Part shown: positions 1-12,800 of the stretch, one piece after another
How the letters are laid out: each line of letters opens with the position of its first letter
Numbering within the stretch: position 1 is the stretch's first letter
DNA from: Scolanthus callimorphus
Taxonomy: Eukaryota; Cnidaria; Anthozoa; Actiniaria; Edwardsiidae
DNA: 64,000 nucleotides
Direction: 5' to 3'
Assembly: GCA_033964015.1 (NCBI GenBank)
Contig: CM066916.1
Location: 30,831,404 to 30,895,403 of the forward strand
Notes under the pieces: model-generated
Database searches by the model: none
What the model was told of the DNA's origin: nothing
Seen by the model: the letters and a program-made list of their open reading frames with translations, nothing else
Program-made: the position numbers and the translations under genes

Positions 1-1
1 G

Positions 2-870
2 CGCACCAGTGCTGACTGTGAACTCCTGCAGAGGGATATCTCTAGGCTCGGCTCATGGGCTGAACAGTGGTCCATGAAGTTTGAACCTACTAAATGTAAG
101 ACCATGAGGATATCCCGTAAGACACGTAACAATATCCCTTTCTTATACCATCTGAAAGGCACGCCCCTCGACTCGGTCACTGAGACTAAGTACCTTGGTC
201 TAACTATAACATCTGATCTAAGGTGGAATCGGCATGTTGCTATAATAACCAAACGTGCCAACCAGGTACTCGGGCTGCTAAGGAGAAATCTGTCATTCTG
301 TCATCGCGACGTGAAAGAGTCTGCGTACAACGGTCTCGTGAGACCTATCCTAGAATACGCCTGTGAAGTGTGGGATCCCTACACGGCTAGTCTATCTGCC
401 GAGGTCGAGAAGGTTCAGAGGAGGGCCGCTAGATTTGTCTGCTCCGATTACACCAACTATTCTGAGGGTGCAGTTGCCGCTCTGATGACATCTCTCAACT
501 GGAGGCCATTGAAGGACCGCCGGAAGCGCTCAAGGCTCTCGCTTTTCAACAAAGGACTTCAAGGCCTGGCTGCTCTGCCCGAAGTAGACACTCTACAACG
601 GCCTCTCCGCCAGTCTCGTCACATGCACTCGCGCTTTTTCAGAAAGCCATTTGCAAGAACAAACGTTCTGAAATATAGTTTTATCTTACAGACCGTAGAG
701 GACTGGAACAGTTTGCCTGAGGAGGTTGTTGCCATGAGCCCGAAGGTGGCGGCTTTTGAGGCCCTTTTGTAAATTATTATAAAAATGCAATTGCGCGATA
801 CAAAAATATTGCTAACAGCAAAGTGTATCAATAAAAATAAAGTGAAGTGAAGTGAAGACAAAATGGCGGC
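2..870 (+). mobile_element. 3' end of non-LTR retrotransposon (reverse transcriptase C-terminus)
   Basis: An open frame runs from the left window edge to a stop at 770-772 and matches the thumb and C-terminal part of the reverse transcriptase of CR1/Jockey/Rex-type LINEs. Landmarks are the Leu-Gly-Ser-Trp-Ala-Glu-Gln-Trp segment and Asn/Thr-Lys-Cys-Lys just after the palm, TKYLGLTI, VRPILEYACEVWDPY, VQRRAARFV, and the terminal DWNSLPEEVV. The catalytic YADD box lies outside the window. The frame has no stop or frameshift, so this copy is relatively young. It is followed by a short AT-rich 3' UTR and a tail of about four AGTGA units near 838-856, typical of LINE 3' ends. The clade assignment is tentative because only the C-terminus is visible. 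Confidence 0.85.
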
Positions 871-3583
871 TGACAAACTTAAATAAAGAGGGCGCGGTGT
901 TGTAGTGAGAACAATGAAGATCAAAGGTAATACGCACTACACGGGCCGCATTACCAACCGCACTTGACCGATGTTATCTTGTCGACTTCGTTCCACACTG
1001 CAATTATTCTTTCCTGTCCCGTTAACAAGCAAAACTGAAAGCTCCTGGATATTGCTTTTCTGTGTCTGTGACATGTAAGGGTTTGTTTAGATCCAGACAT
1101 TCATGTAGTGAAAAGGAAAACCGCGGAGTTTATTAGATCGTATTAAATTAGATGGTAGAAACTGTTATACAAAGAATATCAAGTCTATATAGGTCGGAAC
1201 ATGAAAGGCAATTCCTTAAAAAAAAATTCACCTGCAGGAAACGGAAGTTACATGTACAACTAATACTTCATAGACTGCAAACTCTGGAGCAACAGTCAAA
1301 ACCGTGCATAGCTTTGTAACAGCTTCCATTGATCGCACAACAACTGCTCTAAGCGACTACAAACATCTTGTCACTCAGAGGATTTACAAAAGCTACTCGG
1401 TTCGGCAGTAGATGTTTGATTCAGGGGACGCTTTGAAAACACTAAAGAATTTGAAGAATTACCATGAAAACCACAGTAATGATAGTTTTGCACGTTTTAC
1501 AAGGTGTCCAAGGGGGGATCTATACTAGTGGCAAATAATCTGTGTTTGCATTGTAGGCTTTGGATGTTGCAAAGGATAATATCTTTTTAACAATGTAAAG
1601 CACAAGTTCTCGTTGAAAGCGAAAAAAACACCCTAAACATGCTTGAATTCGCCCCAGATTTACGTGAACAATGTTGAAGAATCCCACAACATAAAACAAC
1701 TAACTTTTATACGATATTTTTACTTACCACTGTATGCATTGCTACGCGACCTCAAAATTCAATGCTGCGATGGGCGATTGGCGACTTTTAGCCGTCAATC
1801 AATTCCAAAACGTTGGATTCGGCTACTTCAGAGGGCCGACATTGATTGCAAAATCAACCAAAATGGTTTTAGCTATCCATTGGTTTCCTTGACTCGAAGG
1901 TTTAACTTTCTTTCTCAAGAAAATTGACATTACAATTGTCTTGCGTAAAATCGCCAATCGCCCGACAGTGAATTTTGAGGTCGCGTAGCAATGCATACAG
2001 TGGTAACTTAGTTTTTGAACACATTTTTTGACTATGTTGTAGATCGTACAGAAAAATATCGACGAACCGTCACGCGCGGCCAACAGAAAAGGGATCTGGA
2101 CACCACAAAGTACAAACAGTGAACTTGGGCCACCTGTGTGTAAAGGAACTATTATTTTCAATTAGTCTCAGACCCCTTGTAGACGGTAACACAATGGAGA
2201 CTTTATCGCTAAAATGTCCCCTACTAATTGCATGATTTGACATGCAGATGATCAAGGTAGTGTTCAGAGGGTTTTACTGAAAGGTACAGCCGACATCCCA
2301 CGCTAATAAAGCAGAGGGAATGAAGGTTTGAAGTTCGTGCACTGATATGTCTACCATCCTCGTTACGACACGGCCGATACCTTGAGCTAACTCTGTGCTC
2401 AATCACGACTATTTTAAACTGTTAAAACTTACCTCTGAAAATCGTGAACTTTCCTAATGACTCCGCGTCAGTAACAACACCGATGAACCGATTAACATGT
2501 GAGACTGCCAAACAATATGGCAGTAGACATAAAGATATAAATGCAGCTTGACTTGGATCCGGCACGTATTGTTGAGTGACCTGGGAGACAACTGTATACA
2601 GTAACGCGATAACTCTCCAAACTCGTACTTGAAAATTGTCACGCAAATCGACCGTGACCTTTACTTGCGTTACTGGCTAAGAGTGACATGAAGGAGAGGC
2701 GACTGGTACGATCCCCCGATTTTTTCAGAAGCTGTATGTAAACGATGTTACAGCCAATCAGCGACGACCCTTAAACTGTTACCAGAGCTTCTCCCGCGAC
2801 GTGATGAAATGGGAGCTCTGCCACGAGTGACACGAGAATAGAGGTTCGACTGAGTGCAGTGGATTTCACACTTAGGTGTAATCTGCATGATATTGCTCGT
2901 TCTCGAAATCACTCTTTCTAAGAACGTGTCTAGTTTTGCAATAATGTTCTCACTTTTTCTGCGGAAGTGTCTCCATCTCGGAAAAAACGAGGATCTCACC
3001 TCCCTTGAGTGAATGGCAGGACTTTGCAATGAACAGCGATCACTTAACACATATAAGACAGGTTTTTAGGGTTAAATATTTTTATTTAAAAATCATATCT
3101 AAAACATGTGATACAAAATATAACTATGTATATAGAGAGTCTCAAGAGGTGTAGACAAGAAAAAAAATGCTACACCACTTTTGTAACGGAAAACTGACTT
3201 GCCACTTTGTTTACTATTACTCCACACACGTACCGCTTTCCAGGTAACACACGACCTCGTCATTCTCGGCTTCGAGGAAGTTCGGCAGTTTCATTGTTCT
3301 GCGCTGGCCAAATAATGCGATGCCATGTGTGAGCCAATCATATCCTTGCTCTGTTTCGACTAGTGCAGTCAATTGGCTTCCCTTGCAAGATATGTTGCGA
3401 GAAAAAAACAATTCACTGCACTAAGCGAGCATGGGTTTCTGATTGGCTCGACACATGGTTTGATGGCAACGCAGAGTCCAAGTGACAAAGCGTCGATATT
3501 TTTAACGAACTGGCTCGCGTGTTACCGAGAAACAGCTGTTAGCATAATGACCTAACCCTAGATCTGGTCAAAATACGCAAACT
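773..3583. other. Intergenic spacer downstream of SLC9C
   Basis: No gene is recognised. It holds the LINE tail, a fold-back element (1724-2006) and a hairpin-like stretch at about 3310-3470. The hairpin shares a 'gtgcagtca...tggct' core with the fold-back element at 15785-15978. On the minus strand an AATAAA hexamer (plus-strand tttatt at 3081-3086) lies about 500 bp past the SLC9C stop and is a possible polyadenylation signal. Confidence 0.5.
1724..2006. mobile_element. Fold-back MITE, 283 bp
   Basis: Terminal inverted repeats of about 60 bp begin TTACCACTGTATGCATTGC at the left and end with its reverse complement at the right. There is no coding capacity of its own; the open frame over 1643-1927 is a by-product of the repeat. 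Confidence 0.8.
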
Positions 3584-3807
3584 TTAGAACATCTTATCAT
3601 GAGTAATAACCTCTTCTGACGAATCGCTTATCCCAAGGACATGGGTCACGTGACGATCGTAGCTCTCCGGGAGAGGATCGAGTCTTCGGCCGCCGTCGGT
3701 GTTTCTCCGCTGTCGAAATGTGGTCTCCGGCTCCTCGGGAACGAACGAAAACGACGATTTACGTCCTGCGAGGCTTGATTTTCGTCTGGTGAGGCTATGA
3801 TTGAAGC
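3584..3807 (-). CDS. SLC9C: SLC9C exon 18 (C-terminal tail with kinase sites)
   Basis: Residues 1130-1203, then TAA. The tail is basic and serine-rich: LTRRKSSLAGRKSSFSF holds an RRxS and a related RKSS site, the consensus for protein kinase A. It is followed by a Pro/Glu-rich stretch. Acceptor CTTTTCAG, phase 1. Inferred as the last exon because phase and coding character fit. Confidence 0.78.
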
Positions 3808-6800
3808 CTGAAAAGGATTCGAACAGCAAAATGTTACAATAGTGTAGCTTCTCGTATGAAAGTACTTCCTGCTAGTCTAATATTCAGTAAACAAGTGATG
3901 AACTTGAAACTCGGCCTACGGCCTCGTCCAATATTGGAGTTCCTCCGAATTCTCTAATCCAAGTATTTCTTAAAGGAGCCGGCTCACCAACGCCATTTTA
4001 GATGGCAAGAAAAATGGCACCTCGAAAAAAATCCAAATGCTCTACATTTTGACAGTTCTGCATATATACTCATTAGCCGCTTACTTAGTAAATCAAGCGC
4101 AGAAGGCGTGTCACCAATATCCTCTGACACAGGATTCTCATTGACCCTGACAATCACCAGTATCTTGGGCTCCTTGTCAAGATGTAGCTTGTACGTGTTG
4201 TGCATCTTAGGGAGTATACACGGACCGGTGTACACCTCGTTAGTGTTGACGCAGGTGACCCGCCCCTGGATCAGCATCACCTCCTGCATCATGCTTGAGA
4301 TGCGGAAGGTGTTGACACCTATAGGGATCTTGGCCAAGTATGACCGCTCACACATCAGTCGGATTTTGTTCTTGGTCCAGTTGTGGTAGGTGAGCATGTC
4401 TAGGAGGAGTGGGACAGCAATGCGTACACCGCACACACGCCACAAGCGTTCCCTCAGCTGTGGGTGTAGCGTCATCACCTTTTCGATCTTCTCCTTGGGC
4501 ATGAAATAAGCCTGAAAATAGTCATGTTGTCAGTGGGGAACCCTGAAAGTCGACAGGTATGGTAAAAGGAACTGCTTTGTCTACATAGGCCTGAAAATAA
4601 TCATGCTGTGACTGGATAACTCTGGAGGTCGACATTATTTTGGTGAAGACCGATGGTAAAAGGACCTGCTTTTTCATGCGCGCTGATCCCAAAAAGGTCC
4701 GAAGTACCATCAGAGATTCGTACCACTTAAAGTGCCACTAAAGGCAGAAGTCAACTACATTTCATCAAAAAGATCCATTATCCGAGGGAACAGTAACGAA
4801 ACAAAAATGTGCTTTACGTGCGCCGTTAATATTTTATTGATTTTTAAATACTTTCGATTGGCGTTTTTTTTTCGTTCAACTATGCGCGATGCATCTTGGG
4901 GGAGAAGTTCTTCAGAACAACGGTTCCTATGACGCATGAAGACATAGAAAATACAACAAAGAAGGTCTTTGTTCTTCTTTCATTGTCGTCTTTGTTCTAC
5001 TTTCTATGTCTTCTTCATGCGTCACAGGAACCATTGTTCACGCAACAGGATGCAGAAACGCATAGTTGAACGAAAAAAAATCGCCAATCGGAGATATTCA
5101 AAAATCAATGAAATATTAACGGCGCGCGGTAAACACATTTTTGTTTCGTTACTGTTTCTTTGGATAATGGATCTTTTTGATGAAATGTAGTTGACTTCTG
5201 CCTTTAGTGGCACTTTAAGGTAATTCCCCTGAAATAAAACTTGTCGTAGAATTTTTTCTTAATTTGTCTATTTACTATTTAGTACATAAGAAATGAAAAT
5301 ATGAAATAAAAGAGGAGGTGCCCATGCTCGTTTAGAAACTGTGATGGCGCAAACATACCCCATTTTTAGTGCCTAGTATATAAGAAATGAAAATATGAAA
5401 TAAAAAGAGGGGGTGCCCATGCTCGTTTCGAAACTGTGATGGCGCAAACATACCCCATTTTTAGTGCCTGAGGGCTATTTTGTGAAGGAATACGTGAAAC
5501 AAAAAAATTGTGATAAAACGCTCACTAATGAAGCAATCCAGTTCGCTTGCAAGTTTGAACAGAACTGTTGGATGCTTCACTACCTAGGACGAACATTGGA
5601 ATGTTTAATTTTGTATGTGTGTTGACGCTACTACTCTTGAAATGTGCGCACCGCTCGTGATAATTTGAGAGTCTTTGGTTTCTCATTTTGAGGCTTTTTA
5701 TGACGATAGCTTGTCGTGGAAAATTCTTTAACCTTTTTTTATAACAGGGGAATGATAGTCTTATCAAAATGGTAAAATAGAAAATGGGGGTGCCCAATCT
5801 TGTTTTCGCGCAATATCCCAAAAAGCGACTTTTTCTTGGTGTTTCTCGCTCAAATGGGGATATTTAGCTTGCACGCGCGCGCTGGTTTGCGTCATTTTCG
5901 AACGAATTGATCGCACGTCCATGCGCAGAACAGCGTGGGCCGTGCAAAACAGGGGAATAACCTTAACGTGCCTAGAGACTCACTAGAAAAATCTACCCAT
6001 TTGGCATGTCAAAACAATGTATACTTTGGAAACAGAAAACGCACATTGTAAGTACATGTATGAGATCTTTCAGATTTTCTTGTAATTGTTTCATAGCAAA
6101 AGAGTAGAAAAATGATAGGAATCAATGAGATGCAAAGGAAAGCAAATAAAATGTTTTGGGTCGCACTTTAGCGCAAGTCGTGCTTACTTTGTCCCCTAAT
6201 TGGCCAGTTTTTGAATTTGTCTCGTGATTGGCAAAGTGTATATACTTGGCGTTATCGGTACATATCTAAATTCTCTCTAAACCACATTGGATGTTTACAC
6301 TGCTTCTACATACTTGCAAAATGAGTAGATTTGTCCAGTGACTTCTCTACACTTAGCATTACCTGTACAGATGTCTCGCAAGTACACGAAGCCGTCCGCG
6401 GGGATCCCGTTAGCAAGCTGAACTCCCCCAGTAGGTTCCCAGCTGACATGTAATCGGTGGACACGATCATATCTCCTACTGCTCCAGACCCATCGTTTGG
6501 GGTTTTCCACTTAGCGACGGATACGCCAATCACCTGTCACAACAAACGCACAACGTCAAAAAAGATACTGGCAATTCTTAAAGAGGAGCGGCTTTCACCA
6601 TTCTCTCTAGCAAATAAAACTTTAATAATCACTCAGCGAATTATTAAAATTTTGATGAATAAACCACAGACAGATTATGGATGTGGGGGAATCATACAAA
6701 ATTAATTAAAAGTTGACAGGAGCTGAAAGAGCCTATATTATGTTTTCAGCGGTCCGGTATCCATCAAATCGCGCGCTCTGATTGGCTCGCGAGCGGTCCG

Positions 6801-9800
6801 GAATCCTACGATCCGGACCCGGGTCCGGATGAATCGCGCGCGTGCTAATTTCTGTGAAGGTCGCTAATTACTCGACCTCCGGTCTTGGTCAGTATTTTCA
6901 AGACCTCGGTCACGGTATTTCACGATCCGGACGGACCCCAAGCCGGTAAATAACATATATATATTTGATCACCTGTTGGTGTCTAATGCTTACAAGTTTG
7001 TCGCCTAGCATTCATTTTAGCCGCACTAAAATAACTTTAAATGTCTGCTAATCAGATGGCGACTCGGAATCGCATTTGTCGCCAAGCCATTAGTTTTAGT
7101 CGTCATTAACTTAGCAGATTAAAGATAAAAGAGTTTAGAAACTTGGATCACCAAATGGCGACTCCAGATATTAATTAAAGTCGCTATTTAGACAGGAGCA
7201 GAAAAGCGGAGATCAATTGATACCCAGGTGGCAACCAATTAATACCAAATTAATTTTATCCAAATTGAAGTAGGAGAGCTAAGTTTAGAAGATTTGTCGT
7301 CTAAACATTTAGACCGGAAGGAAAAAGACTAGGATAGTTTTCTAAAAAAACTAGCTAGCTAAAACGTTTAAGAACCAAAATCGTGAATTAAGCCTTGAGG
7401 TACACCACGTTGAAGTTTATCCCATATTTTTACCTTGATCATTCCTGAAACAATGAGATGAATCCCGTCTACCTCGTCTCCCTGTTTAGCGATAGTATCA
7501 CCAAAGTCAAACATCCTCATCTCCGCGATGTCGGTTATGCCTTCTATCACCTCCGTATCCATGTTTTCCAGCCACACCACGTTACGTAGCAACGTCTGTG
7601 GTGATTGTGGAGGGATGTACGCAGGCGCGTTCAGTTGTCTCTTCATTTTCATCTCAATCAGCTGAGAAAGCAAAATTTATATTTCAATGTCTCCAAGCAA
7701 GATATCCAAGCAAAACGTTAGTGACGTTTTCCACCAAAATATGAAGTGATAAACTTTGCGCGATCGCTTGTATCCGCCCGTCAACTGTCGGGAAGGTGAG
7801 TGCGCATATCTAACCACTTTTTTCTTGTAATGACATTGTAGTAGTGGACTACATTAAGTTTTGGGGAGCTCTTGAATGTAATCAACACGTACGGTTTCTG
7901 CTGTTCTTGGCCGGGCCAACACTCAGGGTTTTTTCTAATTATTGAGGAGAAGGTGCTGCCTTTGCTCTAACATCTGCAAATGGTTAGACCTTCGCGTCTT
8001 CTCGGATAAGGACGTTAAACCGTAGGTCCCGTCTCTCACATGCACTACACTAACCGGAACCAGAGGGACGTTAAAGAACCACGAGGACCGTCGGAAGTTA
8101 CCCAATCTCAGTGTCACAGAACTCACAATGCTAACACACACTCATGTTTATAAAGCTGGTTCTATAGGATGAGTTATCCGTTAATGTAAAGCGCTTTGAG
8201 CCGCGAGGATAAGCGCTATATAAGCACGGTTACTTTACTTTACTTTTTTTTATTTACGCTATCGTTCTATGGACGATTCTATCTATAAGCGCGCTCTCTC
8301 TTTTCTTTAGAAATGCTTTGGAAATGAAACACAACTACCAGGATGCAACGCGCGCATACAAGACACTTGATTCGTGAAATGTGTAACACAACTACCGGCA
8401 TGCAGCGCGCGCTTTCATTATAACTGGAATCGTCCATTGCGCGATGGGCTGAATAGAAATCCTAAATCATAATCTCTATACAACTCGCATAACTCTTAAA
8501 AGTGGTTAGAACCCTCTAGGGCAGCTTTAACTTACCGATTCTAGTTTGGAAAACTCAGCCTCGTCGAGTAGCCCTCCGCCTCTGAGCTCTGTGATGACAT
8601 CTCTCGCGTTGTTCAGCACTGTTCTTATTGCCTGGCGTGTCTTGACAGATATCGCAATTCCTGGGTGTTCTCGCTGAAGCAAACCTTAAATATAACAGGC
8701 AGTAAGTAGTTAGCTTAGATGCATTTCCTAAAACATTATTAATCTTGTTTCTGGGTTTTCTGTGATATATGATGATTTATAAGAAGGTCTAACATGGAAC
8801 TTGTAGTTAACATGCAATCTAAAAATCCGCGTCGTTTTTTTTTTTCGACATTTTAAAATAATGTGGAGTCTAGTCTAGAGAGGATTTTGCCGCGTAACTC
8901 TTCCTTGACTGGGACAGTAAATACCCCGGCGAAGGTGTTCTGTTGTCTTTTAGGTTAAAATACAAAGTCACAGTGGTAACACTAGAAATCTTACCAAGAC
9001 TCTTGACCACTTCCAGCCTGTTTTGTTCTGAGCGAGACTTTAGATCTGTGGAGATTCTCTTGTCTACTACCATGTGCTCTATCAGCTTGTTCACCTCTTC
9101 CTCCGCCACAATATACCCTTTACCCACATCATAACCAAAACTGAGCTTACGGTTCACCACATTATTCACGACATCGATCAGACGAGGGAGGAGAGACTGA
9201 AAAGAAAAGAAACAGAAATCAATGACGGTGCCCTAAACTCTCTGGAGGCAACTGCTGTTAACCTGATGAGAACAGTAGACGTTTCTTAGAGGATCTTGTC
9301 AAGATCTACTGTTAATTCACTGATTCGGTCAGTGTTAGAATAAGGCTCGCCTATCTGGGCTGCACTACCCGACTATAACCTTGATAGTATTATTGTTGGT
9401 GTGCAAAAAGCACTTCGCATTACGCTCCCTGACCTGAGTTACAGTGCGGCACTATCTACAACCAAGATTGCACCCTTCTCTGCTCGCCGGACGGTCGCCT
9501 GCGTTAAGTTCCTGGATTCGGCCAGGCGCATGCGCATGAGCCACTCCACTCAGTACTAAGCCAAGCTACCTCCCTTAACTACCATGAGTATGCTGTCAGG
9601 CCAAGGAGCACTAATGTTATTAAAGATATGCCCAAAACAAAGCGCTGTGTTGATTTTGTCACATTTTATGTGTTTGGTGGTGGTGATGGCGGGGATGGGT
9701 GGCGTGATGCTAGTTGGGGTGGGGGTTGGGGTGGCGTTGCTCGTTAACGAGCCATCGAGCATAGCATAACGCGGTGGAGTACTCTTACTGGTTGCTGTAG

Positions 9801-12800
9801 CAAAACTCGAGTCCTGGATACAAAAGGGCTCCTGTCGCAAAACACGCTGGGGCCAACCACCCCCAAAATGCGTCATTCAAACTTTGACTCAACATGACTT
9901 TCCATCCTCTGAGGCTATTTTCACCAAATTTGGTAGAAAGGATAACATTACGATGATAAATATTTTCAATTACTTTTGACGTCACTATGATGCTTTGTGA
10001 CGTCATCAGAGATTGCGCAATCGTTTGATCATTTTTAAGAATTGGAATATGCACTATTTCTGTAATGGCGATGATACACCTTAGCAAGAGATGTTGAAAA
10101 CCGAAAACCGTTTGTTGATAGCATAAAAAATAGTTGAGGTCTAGCATTTCAAAGAATGACCCCCTCCCCTCCCCTTCTTTTTTTGTTACAGTAGCAAATG
10201 TATGGGAAAACAAACTCACTGGTAATTTTTTTTTAGTTTTTAGTCAATTGAACCGATTTCTGTTGTTAAGTGTCAAGCAAAATGGTATCTAAAATCGTAT
10301 GATTTTGAAATTTTGAATTTCGTCCTTAGAGCGAAGATATAAAGCATTGTTATATTGTGACGTCATAATCTATTACGTCATGAGTATACATCTTTTGGAT
10401 TTTAAACACGGAAAATAAATGATCGAAAGTGGAAATGTGTGAAATTATTTTGTAGTCAACTAGTATAACCTATATACTAAGATATTTGTATGTGCAATGA
10501 TGTTACCGTGCAATAATTAATTATTTTGTAAATTTTTTCAACTGTTAAGGTAGATCCAACCTTATACAAATCATGAAAAAATCATAACTCAGCTAATATA
10601 AATCCTAAAAGCAAACGGTTTTCGACTTTTAGCTTTTCTTGTTGAAAGCTATCATTGCCGCTACAAAAAACAAGCAGATTCAACATTACGTAAAATGGTC
10701 CAATAAATACGTTAACGCCAGTGACGTCACAATCACCATGGTGACCACTCAATACATGGAAAATGTTTGTCTTCATAATGTCATCCAATGTACGAAGTTT
10801 GGTAAAAATAGACACAAGGGGTAGAAAGTTATGGCGAGATTTGATTTTTGCCCACTTTTGATGACTCATTTAGGGGGGTGGTTGGCCCCAGCGTGAAAGA
10901 TGATAACAAAAACAATCTACTACAATTTTGATTTGGTTATATTGTTCCAATCATCAAATATTTTTTCATGTTTTAAATTTTTGTTTCGTTTTAGAAATAC
11001 TGCACAACTTTCGACAACTTTCGTAACAGCTCCTAGTTCTTGCTGTTCCAGAATACGTGGCATATGAATACGTGGCATATGAATACATGGCATATGAATA
11101 CATGGCATATGAATACGTGGCCTATTCGGTAAAAAGCATTTACTGCATGACTCACTGACCTTTACAAGCCTCAACAACCTCCCCATCCTCAGAACTCTGA
11201 AGACACGAGGAACTTTGAGGAAAGAAGGAGATACAAGACCCTTGTCTGATACAGCTTCGTCTATTATGATGTCTATTATTGATAGCACCACAATAAAGAG
11301 GTCTAGAAGGTTCCAGTAGTCTTTGAAGTAGTAGACACGAAACGCGATGATCTAAACAAGTATTTGAAAGAGCATTAAAGCTGGCTGGCTTTAAGCAAGT
11401 TCTCAAATCTAAATCCGGGGAAATACGAGGCACAAAATCCCTCAACTTGTCGCGAAACATTGTTGCGTTGCAAGTTTTGGATCGGTGTTGCGCGTTTTTT
11501 ATCTCGCGCCACAACTTGACGCACAACAAAAACATATAATTCAAGTTCTAAAAACTTGTTGCGCGAAAGAGTGCGGGTCTAGCTTTGAGCTCGTTTTTCA
11601 TTTAACACGCACAACTTGTCGCGCAACATTTTGTCTACAATTCAAGTTGATTAGTCAGTAGAAATGAGGTGCTAAGGGGAAAATCCGCCTTGGGCCCACA
11701 TGTGTGATTACCAAAACAAAATATTGCGCGACAAGTTGTGAATTTGATAAAGAAACGAGCAACAAATATTTTGACTTGCAACGCTACAATGTTGCGCGAC
11801 AAGTTGTGAGATTTTGTGCCTCGTATTTCGCCGGCTTAAGGAGTATAAGTCTATAAGGAGTATTTTCTCCTTCAAACAAATGCAATCTTACCTTCCATAT
11901 GCACTCGCACACATAAATGGAGCAATAAATATAGTTAACAATCTTAAGCGTAGGCACATAGGGATCTGACTCGTCTGCTTCCAACTCGAAGATGATAGGA
12001 ATCATATTGATGATAATCAGCACGTTGATTGTGGCGTCAAATGCGACATGTGCTGCCACCTTGTATACGAATCGCTGAATTGGACTGTCTGGCATGGGAA
12101 TCGATTCCGCTGCTTTGGCTTGCTTGAACGTTTCTAGCTTGTCCCTCTGGGATAAATTATGGATAGGATTAGGATATAAATAAATGACAGGTGAAATTCC
12201 GCATGACGTTCAAAAGTATAGTTACAGCACAGAACGAAGAAATATATTATGACCGAGTACCGTGTCCCGTACTGCGAAGTGTATCATTCAAAGTACTAAG
12301 AAGGAATCCGCCAGTAGTTTGAGTACAAAAATCTTTTCATTGTTTTTCCAACTTCTGTGTGCCGGTTTTTAAGTAATATATAGAAAACGTGGCAGCCTGT
12401 TTCATCAGGATTACCAAACACTGCGACATTGGGTTGACAAAACGAGCCAAAACCGGGTTATTTTTCCTGCTTTTGCGCTATTTTTTGACACTTTGAAATT
12501 TAGCTGTACGGGATAAAGAGGACCCCTTTTTTAAGGTTACTGCCAAGTTACATATTTAGTGCTTACAAAATGCAAACACAATGGAAACAAAAACGGACAA
12601 AAATCAGCTGAATGGCTGAATAAATTAAAAGACATTTGCGCGCGCAAAGTAAATACTGAACTCAATTAGGAAGCCGCACTTTCAGTCACGGCATTTGAAA
12701 ATGAGTCATGTTCTCTATACTTACCACTTTATGGAGGTATGGTGGAATTTTCCAAAACGGACTAATGTCTTCCGCCATTACAATCCTGCAACGTTTCATA

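Noticed and set aside
1643..1927. Plus-strand frame of 94 codons
   Set aside because: Most of it lies in the arms of the fold-back element at 1724-2006.
9556..10219. Minus-strand frames of 106 and 144 codons
   Set aside because: They overlap the terminal repeat and interior of the 1.05 kb transposon and have low-complexity Thr/Pro content with no domain.
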